A DNA stretch of 64,000 bases from positions 50,677 to 114,676 of the forward strand of contig JAYMGJ010000460.1 in NCBI GenBank assembly GCA_037178675.1, in the 5' to 3' direction. Position numbers and translations under genes: made by a program. The notes under the pieces are model-generated. The model was not told the origin of the DNA. It worked only from the letters and a program-made list of their open reading frames with translations, and ran no database searches. Positions within the stretch are counted from its first letter, which is position 1. Each line of letters opens with the position of its first letter. This stretch comes from Scleroderma bovista (Eukaryota > Basidiomycota > Agaricomycetes > Boletales > Sclerodermataceae). Shown here one piece after another: positions 9,141-19,192 of the stretch.

Positions 9141-11420
9141 GGTGAGACGATCGCATGCATACGCCTAGGAGGCATGAGTCCTCGTGCAGACGACGCGAAT
9201 GGTCCTGAACGCCGAATGGAGATGTTGAAAGGGCAGGTGGATGAATCAGAGGGCTGGACAGATGAGTCGAGAGCCCAAGCAGATGCGTCAAACACGCCAA
9301 ACAAAGCTAAAACCGACGTTGTGAGCCATAGAACCAGTGCAGGCACGTACCTGAGCACTGGAGACGCGAAACGTGCTGTCAACAAGACAGATGGCATTTG
9401 CAGCCACGCGGACGTGTTGAGCGGCCACAGAGATGCCCTGAATGCATCAAACAGCGCTGAAATGGGCAGTATGAGCTGTAGAGATGGTGCAGAGACATAC
9501 CTGGGTGCTAGAAATGCGAATCGTGCTGTCGATGAGATGGATGGCATTGGGAGCCACGCGGACGCATTGACTGGGCACGAAGACATCCAAAGCGTCGAAA
9601 CGGACACAGTTACGCCTACAATTGCACCAGAAACTGTCAGTACACACCAAACAGAGTCGGAGGCGCCAAGCCCACCTTCTGGAGATGCGAAATGTGGCGT
9701 TGACGTGACGGATGGCCTTGTGAGCCATATGGACACGTCAAGTGGGCACACGGACACCCCAAGCGTCGAAACGGACACGTTAACATCTAGAAACGCGCCA
9801 AATACTGTCAGCATACCCCAAATGAAGCCAAAAATGCCAGACTTGCCTGGTGATGGCACTAGACTGGCTCTAAATGAGCTAAACAGCTTGGGGAGCCACA
9901 CGGACGCGTTGAGCTCACAGACGGACGCCCCAAATGTTCAAACGGGCGTGAGAACAACTGCAAACAATAGCAGAGGTGTCAGAATGCGTCAAATCGAGCC
10001 AGAAACACCAGACTCACCTGCTGGGAGCGCAGCATCACGCTCAGACATGACGGACGGCTTTGGGAACCACACGGACACATCGAGCCCACGCACACACATG
10101 CAGAGCGTTGGGAATGACGCGCAAAGGGCTGCAAACAGAACGGAACACGTCAGAACGTGTCAAACGGACTCAAAAATGCGAAACTCACTGCATACGCATG
10201 AAATCGCAACACCTGAGCCTACCATTCAATGGAAATGGGTCAGCATCAACAGTACCAATGTGTACCTACTGCAGAACACGCTGATCGACACCTCAAGTTG
10301 AAAATTCATCTTTGGATGAGTTGAGGGTGGAGTAGAGGCGATTGCACCGAAGGTCATCAATGAGACGGCTGGCGATGGTGATGGTGATCGAAACAGAGGT
10401 GACGGTGACATGAATGGCATGACTAGCAGTGGCAACGTCGACTCGACACAAGTCGAGGCAGCACTGCTGGCTACAGACAGTTAGCAAATGCACTCAAGCC
10501 AAATACCATGAAGATATGACTCACCTGTGTCGTCCTGGACACCCACCAACCACGCAGACCATCCGTACAGACCCGCTAGACATCAACGTCGACGTGGAAG
10601 GCTCAAGATCGAGCAAATAAACAACAAAAGCATCAGCCAAATGCCAAAAAGAGTTGAAACGACTCACCTAGGACGCACCTGCGTTATGCAGCCACCTGAC
10701 AACGCATCGAAACATTGCAACAGGGTCGTTGGACCCATCCGACAATGCAATCAAATCAAATTCAAACCTACAAGAGTCAGCCAAGCGTGGAACAGCGAAA
10801 TGACTCACCTAGTGCATGCACACACTGTGCAACCACGCAGAAACCCTTCGAAATGTTTTCATAGGGTCTACACACCCATCCGTTGACACAGGAGACCTAC
10901 AATCAAGTGGACAAATGTCAGCCCAACGCGAAATGGTGAAACGGCCTACCTGAGACGCGGTCCGATTGCGCAGCCATGCGGGGACGACCCACAACGTTCC
11001 TATAGGGTCATTGGACCCAGGCGTTGACGCGGACAACTGAAAACGTGACCTACAAGCATTAGTTGAAAGCGCAAGGAGCAAAATGCTTACCAAGGGCTCT
11101 ACAAGCCCATACACCCCCTACCTCTTGATGCGGACGATCCCTCACGATCCACGTCCATCGGAAGTCTTCTATACGGCCTCCAGAGCTTGAAGAACGACCT
11201 GCAAAAAGGGTTAGCTGCGATGACAAGAAGTCTAATCGCATCAAATACACACCTGAGTGCAAACGGATCAATGACGCACAACATGCTCATCGCGGACACG
11301 TGACTGACCAAATCCAGTAACAACACTGCAGTTGCACAAACCTTCGCAACAAAAGCCTCGGACTCTCGAGCAACAGACTACATTCATTTGGAATCATTGA
11401 GTACTCATTCATTTGATATT
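9141..11420 (+). pseudogene. Thr/Asp/Ser-rich repetitive protein of the pol-less LTR element
   Basis: 9174-10301 is open for 375 codons and made of degenerate modules of about 75-85 residues. Each has a GSHADAL-SGH motif, a D(A/V)xSVETDT motif and an xVSTxQTEPExPDSP-like motif. After a stop at 10302 similar low-complexity coding style continues in broken frames to about 11,400 (basic repeats of a THLxRxxxVQPxxNxSKxxxRV type around 10,500-11,000). I recognise the style from proteins that are abundant in Boletales-type mushroom genomes, and read it as the continuation of the gag-like frame at 3313-3757. It has no enzymatic motif. Its role is unknown; an RNA- or particle-associated structural role is only a guess. 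Confidence 0.5.
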
Positions 11421-11488
11421 TTACACCTTTGGTTTCATTCCATTCATTTTTCTACTGTCCCTACTAACACATACTGTTTAAGGGAGCG

Positions 11489-11799
11489 TGTTGTAAATTA
11501 ACCAGCATGCGTTACTAGTACTTAGGTGCGTGACCACGTGATGCTTACATAAGCCTTTTGAGTGTACTATAGACAGTAGTATTTTCCATTAGTCCCTCAG
11601 TAGCTTGAACATCTACTGAGGGTAAGTAGTCCACACACACTCATTCTTACTCATACTAACTTGTAGTAGTTACTACAGGTATTACTCTAATACAGTAGCT
11701 TGAACATCTACTGAGGTTACTACAGGGTTACCAATTTCCTACCACAGCTTCTGTCCTACAGGTCCACTGCAGCAACCCCCCAACACACTTTTTCCAAGA
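11489..11799 (+). repeat. 3' LTR of the 8.9-kb pol-less element
   Basis: 311 bp, about four differences from 2919-3229 (for example gtgcgtgaccacgtg against cacgtgaccacgcg). Preceded by a short purine tract at 11480-11486 and followed by the tcaat duplication. Confidence 0.9.
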
Positions 11800-11845
11800 T
11801 CAATTTGGACCATTTAGACAGTAATTATTACTATGGTGTTGGGGT

Positions 11846-12145
11846 ATGTCATCTTCTTCATTATATAGCATACTGATAACTGTTCATTTTTTCAATGGTC
11901 AGACACTTTATCCCAATATCAATCTCAGTGATGTAAACAAAGTATTTCAGCACAGCCTTGCACTCATCAAGAATGCCATCATTGCTGAGCTTCCAGCTGG
12001 CACTGTGGACACCAGTGTGGAAGAGTGGTTGCCTCCTGATCCTCTTTTGGATGAAGGTACATTTCAATGGAGGCTTGTCATGGCCGCAAAAGAAACTGCA
12101 TACAAGCAGTACTGTTGGTGGCATACCACCATAGATCAAGGATGA
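11846..12145 (+). other. uncharacterised 99-codon open frame
   Basis: Open frame with a fairly protein-like composition (LALIKNAIIAELPAGTVDTS, EEWLPPDPLLDEGTFQWRL). I do not recognise it. Removing the LTR element joins 2918 to this DNA, so it may be the remainder of something that began to the left. No promoter or intron signals were convincing. Confidence 0.25.
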
Positions 12146-12254
12146 TTGCATCACTACATTTTGTATACAATACTTGCAAGTTGCAATTGGATCTCATTCC
12201 GCAGATTACAAATGTTTATATATAAATCTACTAAAATATGATAGGCAAACACAG

Positions 12255-12515
12255 CAATAGGGGAAGTCATGAGTCAAGCACAGCAAAAAGGGAGGTGAGA
12301 ATCAGGCCTGGAGATGTGAGTTGGGCCCAGCAAAAGGGGAGACATGGGTTGGGCCCAGTGAGAAGGGGAGATATGGTTGGGCCCAGCAAAAGGAGAGGCG
12401 TGAGGCCCAGTGAGAAGGGGAGTCATGAGTCGGGCCCAGCAAAAGGGGAGGCATGGGTCGGACGCAGAGAAAGGGGAGGCATGAGTTGGGCCCAGCAAGA
12501 AGGGGAGGCAGATGC
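12255..12515. repeat. 28-bp minisatellite, about 9 copies
   Basis: Unit close to ttgggcccagcaaaagggga plus ggcatgag, with a variant gtgagaaggggag. Some units are shortened. Open frames across it on both strands are repeat translations. Confidence 0.85.
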
Positions 12516-12875
12516 ACATGAGTGGGTGTGGAATGTGGACTTCATATACTGTTTGTTAAACGTCAGCTGTGAATATCAAGGGAAAATAGAGAAGGGGTTT
12601 CCAGAGTCCAATTGACATACATGTGACCGTACCTTGTTCTTCTCAAAATGATGGACCAAATAAGGCCCTGAATGATAACAGGTCACACAACACTCGACCA
12701 TCACTGACAGGCGCAGTGCAGATGCATAGATTCCACTCACTTTGCCTGACCGTTCCATGTATATGCTCATTGATCTCCACCTGCATACATGTAGCAACTG
12801 CAGGACATGGGCTTTACAAACATATTGCAGAATGTGAGAGCACTATTGGCTACAGGTGGAAACGTGCATGGCCGC
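12516..12875. other. unassigned sequence left of the first 2.3-kb solo LTR
   Basis: No recognisable gene on either strand. The last four bases (ccgc, 12872-12875) are the left target duplication of the following LTR. Confidence 0.4.
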
Positions 12876-15217
12876 TGTCACGCACCAAACGTGTTTGGTA
12901 CTGTGGACATGGAGAAAGTTAGCCGATGAAACTAATGCGAAGAACGCACACCCAAGATCTGTTGAAAGATTGTCCCGACTTGAGGGATACAGACAACCCT
13001 CGCTATCCATATCACGCAAAGTCATGACTATCCTTATGCGAAGGATGAATACAAGCTTGTCATAGCCATCTATCGCACAAGAATGACTATCCTGGAGCAA
13101 GAGATGAATGCCATCGTCTGGCAGTCATCCCTCGCACAAGAACCGCCAAGAAGCAGAAGAATCCAAGGATTGATGATCATTTCAGTATGAGAGAGGAATG
13201 CAACCTACTGCAGTCCAACTCCCATACCAGAACAACCAAAGAAGCAGAAGAAACGATAGAGAAACAAAGGAGAAAAGGAAGAATCATTTTTAGCGCCCAA
13301 ATGTCAAATTTAGGCGCCCAGTGCCGGCATTCCGATATTTTGAATAGCTCCGCCATTTTTGAAGCTATCAATCATGTGACTATACCATCATGGAGCCTAG
13401 ACCGTGGTCTATCTGCCTGTCAAGTTCCGACGTAAATCCGTTCATTTCCCACGGAGATATTCCACCCGCAATCCAGACACCCACTTCATCACTCACTATG
13501 GAGTCCGCATTTTCTCTGGAACGTTTCTCCGCTATTGCAGCAGACCTCAACTATGTCCTGCTCTTGGGACAGCCTCTCCCTGAGCTCCTGTGTACTGTCT
13601 GGTACATATCTTCCCAGCCTTCTCCCTCAGTCCCTCTCGTTCTCGGTCAGCGCGTTCTCCTCGTCAGTCCTGCGTCGCGCACATACTTTGGTCGTCTCAA
13701 GTCTATCGTTAGACTTGAAAATTCATACCTGGTCGTCTCTGTGTCTCCTGAGTCCTCTGCATATGGTCCTTTCATCCCAGAGTCCTGTCACATCCATCTC
13801 CCTCTATCATTCATCTCGCTTCCCTGGACACGTCGAATCCGCTACTTGCGATTCTCTTCCCTGCTATCCTGCAACAAACACGAATGAAACAGTGCTCTAG
13901 AACCCTTCTTAGGAGCCCTAATAGAGTACAGAACCTTCCCCTTACTGCTCAAGGGAAGACTGCACTTCGGGAGCACCAAATTTCGCGTTTTTGCTCTACA
14001 GAAGCTCAATCCAAGGGATTTGTGACACTCTGTGACCAGCTGTGACTCTACTTGTCATTCCAGGCCCCCTGACACTGCTCTTCTGGTCGGATCAATTCTT
14101 TTATTATCCCCCAGCCACTCCCATCAGTGGCACTGCTTCAGAAGCTCATCTCCAGATCTAAAGTTCAATAAATCATAGGTTGTGCTTCCCTTCTTTCTGA
14201 GTCACACAGAGTCACTCTGGCTCACTCTGACTCACTCTGCTGCGCATTATTCATCCCCTCTTGGCATTACTAATCCCCATTACTCCCCTTACCAATCACT
14301 TACCAATCATCCTTCAAATCATGCTTATCATGCTGCTTATCAATTCATGACTCATGCCCCTATGATTCATATGCATTATGTCATCGCATATGCTCATTTA
14401 GCTTCGATCTACTCATCCCATGCTTTCTCCCCCTCTCTTTTGGGCCCCATGCAATGATTTTTCCATATTCTTGGTTATACACCCCTTTTTACCTATGTTT
14501 TTGCTCTTTCCCTTGGCTCAGCAGCTTGTTCAGGCTCTCCCCATCGATGACTCAGCCTGATTACACTGCTTATCAATCGCTTACCAATTTCTTACCAATC
14601 TCTTACCAAGCACTTAGTCATTTGTGCTTACAGGGCCACAGCCCCTCCTGTATATAAACCAGCAGCCAAAGGCTGCAAGGAAGTGTCTGCTTCCCCCTCA
14701 ATAAAGCGACCACATTCTCTCTCCCTCACTGTCTATAAGCTCTATCTCTGTCTTTGGACTTGTAGGTCACTCAGTGCTGGCCTAAAGCTCCTATATTGTT
14801 GTTTATCAGATATATCTTGTATCTGATCATTTCTCTAGGCTCAAGCGCAGTCTAGCATCACTGTCCACTCTATCCCATCACTGTCCATCGCATTCTTGAA
14901 GCAGGAACTGTCCCCTTGCTTCCCCTCTGCTCCATCACTGCTGTTACACCCCTGTCATCAATCTATCATCGCTTTTCTATCCCAGGACTCTTCCTAACCA
15001 CTGTGGTAGGCTGAAGAGGAGTCAATACCATCCCCAGTCGCTTCCATCCCCATCAGAAGCCCTTCCCTTCCCTCCTGCATCCTGCCTGAAGGCGTGCAGC
15101 ACATCCCCCTGAGGAGATTAAATACCAGAAACGCAAAGGAAGACCACCACTCGCATATTGCTGTCATTTGGTGTTGGTTGTTGGTTGTTCTGACCTCTTC
15201 CCTCACTTAGGCGCACA
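12876..15217 (+). mobile_element. 2.34-kb solo LTR, family S1, plus orientation
   Basis: Begins TGTCACGCACC and ends TTAGGCGCACA, with ccgc duplicated on both sides (12872-12875, 15218-15221). A TATA-like tgtatataaacc lies at about 14650 and aataaag at about 14700, as expected for an LTR with U3, promoter and polyadenylation signal. Nearly the same sequence recurs at 29439-31781 (inverted) and, broken by insertions, at 17242-28392 (inverted). A diverged subfamily S2 occurs at 19193-21262 and 42082-43462. No internal retroelement genes are attached, so this is read as a solo LTR of a long-LTR, probably gypsy-type, element. It carries an ORF upstream of its TATA box. Confidence 0.8.
13390..13887 (+). 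CDS. ORF inside the S1 LTR, conserved between LTR subfamilies
   Basis: A 165-codon frame upstream of the LTR's own TATA box. The core from about residue 38 (FSLERFSAIAADL, LLLGQPLPEL, VPLVLGQRVLLVSPASRTYF) is repeated in the other S1 copies (23737-24183 and 30769-31266, minus strand) and, at about 77 percent identity by hand, in S2 (19704-20117). Over 72 aligned codons (13612-13827 against 19839-20054) I count 9, 5 and 23 differences at codon positions 1, 2 and 3, a pattern expected for a selected coding sequence. No known domain is seen; the segment PLVLGQRVLLVS suggests beta strands. Translation has not been shown and no host function is implied. Confidence 0.45.
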   Translation: MEPRPWSICLSSSDVNPFISHGDIPPAIQTPTSSLTMESAFSLERFSAIAADLNYVLLLGQPLPELLCTVWYISSQPSPSVPLVLGQRVLLVSPASRTYFGRLKSIVRLENSYLVVSVSPESSAYGPFIPESCHIHLPLSFISLPWTRRIRYLRFSSLLSCNKHE

Positions 15218-15451
15218 CCGCGATAGAGTACATCCTAAATGGAGGAGGGCTGTAGGCATGTCCGGTCTGTCTTTCTGTGACTTTGTGTGTACATGTACTA
15301 CATGTGTCAGCGCCACACTGAAAAGCACTGAGTCGTGCATTATAATAGTAGTGATCCAAGTGGTATTGATGAATGAAAAACACCGTTGTAGCTTGGGTCA
15401 GTGATGTTATGAATTAGCAGCAATGTTAACCTAGGTGATATTCCAATTGAC
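15218..15451. other. unassigned sequence between solo LTR and the Dus1 pseudogene
   Basis: Downstream flank of the Dus1-derived reading frame. No independent gene signal on either strand. Confidence 0.35.
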
Positions 15452-17241
15452 TCAGGCAACTAGGGCAACTCCAGGTGGCATGCCCTGGAGTCTTTTAAAA
15501 CCATCTCCTTCCTTAGGGTATTCATCCTCCTGCACCCTTTTTGGTGGTATTTGTGAGACTTGAATTCATGTGTGTTTGTCATAGACACATAGATATTCGA
15601 AGATATGACTTACCTTTTGGTGATGTAGGTTCTCTCTCAGTGTGCTTGCTATTCAATGGGCAGAAGTACAACTGTGCAAGCCAGTGAGGAAGAATTTTGA
15701 GCCCTGTTGTAGGCTCAATTGTTATAAGCTCTTCAATGCTCCAATCTGCTGCCTCCTTAGCATCCTGCTGTGTGACCATACAAAGTGATGACCATCAACA
15801 CGATACACCCGATGCAATACAGAACAGAACACTCACCTCCATCCATACCTGCATCTGTTGGAGATAAACAGAATTGTTGTGGTATATTTACCTACTTACA
15901 TAAGCATACATCGCACATACAGTAGAGTCTATTACCATAGTCCCTCAGTAGCTTGCCAGACTACTGAGGGTGAGTACCACCTACTAACCACTTACTACCT
16001 ACTGATACCTTGTAGTTACCTACAGGTATATACTAATATAATAGTAGCTTGCCAGACTACTGAGGTTATCCTACAGGTCTCCTCCTTTTCCCTTCCTTAG
16101 GCTAGACCTTCCCTGTGCAGACCACCACCTTTCTATAGCATCTCCCGCACAACCTCAACATACCTCTCAATAGCATCTGGTCCGCTGATTTTACCCAGGC
16201 ATTCACGCAGATCTGGCTCACACACCAATGCAGGATGCATTATCTTGAAAAGATGTCCCTTGACAGCGCTTGGCACCATGCATGTCTGAAGGCTCTGCAC
16301 AATATCAAGATACTCCAGCGCCATCTCCACATGTGGCAGATGTAGCCCCTCATCAAACGTCATCATCTTCCCCTTACCTTTTCCCCTCCATGCATGTGCA
16401 CACAAACAGCGCAGGATTATACAGCTGGCCCTCAGCAGACATCACAGCATCTGCACCCATCTCCCGCAGACACCGCTCGATATCCGAATGATAGAGGATA
16501 TTCCCATTCGCGAATATGGGCATGGACACTGCTTCTTTGACAGCACAGATTTTGGACCAGTCTGCAAGCCCCATGTGCTGACCATGCTGTTCTCGTATGT
16601 GGCCGTGGCATGTGAGGATCTGGGTGCCAGTGCTCTTGAGCATGCGTGCATATGCGACTGTTTTTTTGGTGCTGGGGAAGACACAGAATTTTATGGTGAC
16701 AGGAACATCGAGGGAGATGTGAAGGATGTTGACTATGATGCCAGTTAGATTAGAGGTTGGACATGTCGCTCGTTTATTCATGCCCTTAGTTGAGAGGGAA
16801 GAAAACACACTGAGTTTATATATCAGGTCCCATTTGTCTTGAAGAAATGAGCTGTAGTGGCCAGATCTTGCTATCTCCTGCGGACACCCCAGATTGAGAT
16901 CGACAGCATCACAGATTCACAGTGGTCTTGGATGGCCTTGGCAGACGCAAGAAGCTGCTCGGGATTGTTTGCACAGAATTGGACAATAAGCGGATGGTTG
17001 GCTGATTCACCCTCTTTGCCATGCATCATGTCGAAGAACTTGTCTTGTTGGACCCTTTTGAAGATGAACATCTGCATAAAATCAGATCGTTGGAGATGGC
17101 AATATGAGGTGCGATGTGAAGCAGCAAACATGGTAAAGACCGACTTTAGCATTGATCATTGGTGTGTAGACGAGCTGTGATTCAAAGTTGTGAGCACACC
17201 TACAATATGGTTGGGCATGCCATACCTGAGCACCATACTGT
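15452..17241 (-). pseudogene. dus1: tRNA-dihydrouridine synthase 1 (Dus1), central and 3' part
   Basis: Dus1 enzymes are FMN-dependent and reduce specific uridines in the tRNA D-loop. Read 17241 to 15452, exons encode QYGAQ, LVYTPMINAK, LIVQFCANNPEQLLASAKAI, VDLNLGCPQEIARSG (catalytic Cys of the Dus motif), TVAYARMLKSTGTQILTCHG, IFANGNILYHSDIERCL, ADAVMSAEGQLYNPALF and, after 15779, KILPHWLAQ. Likely introns lie at about 17225-17175, 17140-17072, 16810-16733 and 16377-16349. Lesions: an 8-bp insertion near 16895 shifts the frame between CES and VDLNLGCP, and a solo LTR sits at 15856-16137. The proposed tail ends at the stop at 15452-15454. The 5' exons lie 15 kb away at 32263-32428 because of nested insertions after 17241. 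Identity is secure; gene death follows from the frameshifts and insertions. Confidence 0.85.
15856..16137 (+). mobile_element. 282-bp solo LTR inside the Dus1 pseudogene
   Basis: TGTTGGAGATAAACAG...CACCTTTCTATA with gcatc on both sides (15851-15855, 16138-16142). It has the same two-copy cagtagcttgccagactactgagg-type layout as the LTRs at 2919 and 11489, so it is a related but distinct family. Orientation is given by that similarity. Confidence 0.8.
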
Positions 17242-17781
17242 TGTGTGCCTAAGTGAGGGAAGAGGTCAGAACAACCAACAACCAACACCAAATGACAGCA
17301 ATATGCGAGTGGTGGTCTTCCTTTGCATTTCTGGTATTTAATCTCCTCAGGGGAATGTGCTGCACGCCTTCAGGCAGGATGGAGGAGGGAAGGGAAGGGC
17401 TTCTGATGGGGATGGAATGCGACTGGGGATGGTATTGACTCCTCTTCAGCCTACCACAGTGGTTAGGAAGAGTCCTGGGATTGAAGAGTGATGATTGATT
17501 GATGACAGGGGTGTAACAGCAGTGATGGAGCAACAGGGAAGCAAGGGCACAGTTCCTGCTTCAAGAATGCGATGGACAGTGATGGGATAGAGTGGACAGT
17601 GATGCTAGACTGCGCTTGAGCCTAGAGAAATGATCAGATACAAGATATATCTGATAAACAGCAATATAGGAGCTTTAGGCCAGCACTGGGTGACCTACAA
17701 GTCCAAAGACAGAGAGGGAGCTTATAGACAGAGGGGGAGAGTGAATGTGGTCGCTTTATTGAGGGGGAAGCAGACACTTCC

Positions 17782-17977
17782 TTTTGTTAGATGGCTCATG
17801 CACAGGGAACTAGCTAGCTCAGAGGCAAACTCAGTGATTCATCTTGGAACACTGAGGTGAAAGGAATCCTCGAATGGATGAAAATAGTCCATGCTTACGT
17901 AAGGATGCTCGTCGCACCAATAAGGAAACTATCAGTAAGTACCAAAGAATGGTAGTGATCGAGTAGGAATTTCAACA
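17782..17977 (-). repeat. 3' LTR of copia family A element
   Basis: 196 bp, minus-strand sequence TGTTGAAATTCC...; follows TSD cttcc. A purine-rich tract (gtcgagtgggtg on minus) adjoins it at 17978-17989. Confidence 0.88.
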
Positions 17978-19192
17978 CACCCACTCGACGAGTAGTCCTT
18001 TAGTAGAAGGGTATAGTATAGGTTTGCATACCTATGATATAGAAAATGAATGGTATAATGCACCCACTCAATGTGCGATGCTTGAGTCCATTGCAAAACT
18101 CGCACGTGTGGCAGTGCCATCCATGCTTTGATAAGCGGTGGTGTGCGTGTTGGTTGCGGTGTCTGCTTTGGTAGTGGTAAGATTGGTGATGGAGGCGCTT
18201 GGCGGATTGTCCGTCTTGATCGCGCTGTGGTCAGACGGATTTTCGACTTCTTCCAACGAATGAGCAGGGGGTCGAACACATAATATATTAGGTGTGACCG
18301 TGGACCAGAGGTCACGACGATCGAATGTGTTGCAGTGCGTGGTGAGTCCCTTTGTGCTGCATTGCGCACTGGCTGTGAGAGACGGGTCACATGACTCCGT
18401 TGCAGCCTTTGCATTGCTATAGTCAACACTGCAGCTCTTGTTGCTGTCCATTTCGACTGGACAAGGTGAGTCTTTGATTCTGTTTGCTTTAGCTGACCTT
18501 TTTCTCCTTTTATTGTTCTTTTACAGCCATCTTTACAGGTCTCCAGGTCGTTGCAGTGCGAATACCCGTTTTGGCCGCAAGTTGGCCCTCTCAAGTCATC
18601 CATTTGGCCTGTAGGAGGCACGATTCGAGTTGGCGGATCGAGCAGTCGGTTCCGGACCCTTTGGGAGGTATGTCCGTCACCATCCATCCGCTTTTCATCC
18701 CCTCTAACCTCCATTTCGATCTTCTTGTCTCCAAACTCGAGTTTGGGGGTTGAGTTGCCTTGATGGCGCGATCTGTCTTGATCGGATCGATTGGATGGCT
18801 TTGCTAACTCGTTTACAGCGTCCTCTTGCCGTTTCAACTCGGGAGCTTGGGTCTTAGAGCCCTCAGAGTTCTCAGCACTCGTTGGCACCCTGAGGTTGGC
18901 CTTTTTGCTTGTAGCAGGCGCGTTTTGAGTCAGCAGCTCGAGCGGTTGATATGGGGCCCCTTTGATAGGTATGTCCCTCGTCATTCCTCTGTTTGTCGTC
19001 GCTTCTGACGTCCGTTTCGATTCCCTTGCCTCCAAAATCAATTTTGGCGGTCAAGTCGCCTTGGTGGCGCGATCTGGCTTGATCGGATGGAACGGATGCA
19101 TTGGCTGACCCGTTTACAGTGTCCTTTTGACGTTTCCAAGCAGGTACTCGAGTGGTGGGCCCGTCTGCATCCTCCACAGCACTCATTGGCGC
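17978..19192 (-). pseudogene. modular repeat coding region of copia family A (part 1)
   Basis: Minus-strand frames, one open for 369 codons (17932-19041), contain two tandem modules of about 290-300 bp (about 18600-18885 and 18886-19192). Each has Q-x-P-A/E-x-K-RQ, S-x-R-S/P-S-DQ-x-R-SRHQG, a K-x-E/D-FG motif and a GHT-QR motif. A third module lies beyond the S2 LTR at 21267-21575. The module style is hydrophilic, without catalytic motifs; it resembles the repeat-rich protein of the element at 2919. The last about 15 codons of the open frame run into the LTR. No function can be assigned. Confidence 0.45.

Larger units (their letters stand above)
2919..11799 (+). mobile_element. complete LTR retrotransposon without pol (large non-autonomous element)
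   Basis: Two 311-bp direct LTRs (2919-3229 and 11489-11799) flank 8.26 kb of internal DNA, and tcaat is duplicated on both sides (2914-2918, 11800-11804), so both ends are defined. A primer-binding site follows the 5' LTR directly and a purine-rich tract (aagggag) precedes the 3' LTR. I count about four LTR differences, mostly C/T or G/A, so insertion is fairly recent. The interior encodes a gag-like start (3313-3757) and a long Thr/Asp/Ser-rich repetitive frame (about 9141-11400), but no protease, integrase, reverse transcriptase or RNase H. A TRIM-like element, a 144-bp array and a 19-bp array also lie inside. It must have been moved by another element's enzymes. Confidence 0.9.

Noticed and set aside
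9068..9901. 277-codon minus-strand ORF
   Set aside because: It is the antisense of the modular plus-strand frame at 9174-10301, whose repeat motifs make sense on the plus strand.
12876..15217. Reading the 2.3-kb S1 unit as a DNA transposon
   Set aside because: Its ends are TG...CA with only weak inverted similarity, it makes 4-bp duplications, and it has TATA and AATAAA signals in LTR order. The LTR reading is kept, though the internal ORF leaves some doubt.
16488..16748. 86-codon plus-strand ORF
   Set aside because: Antisense of the Dus1 exon that encodes the NGNILYHSDIERC region.
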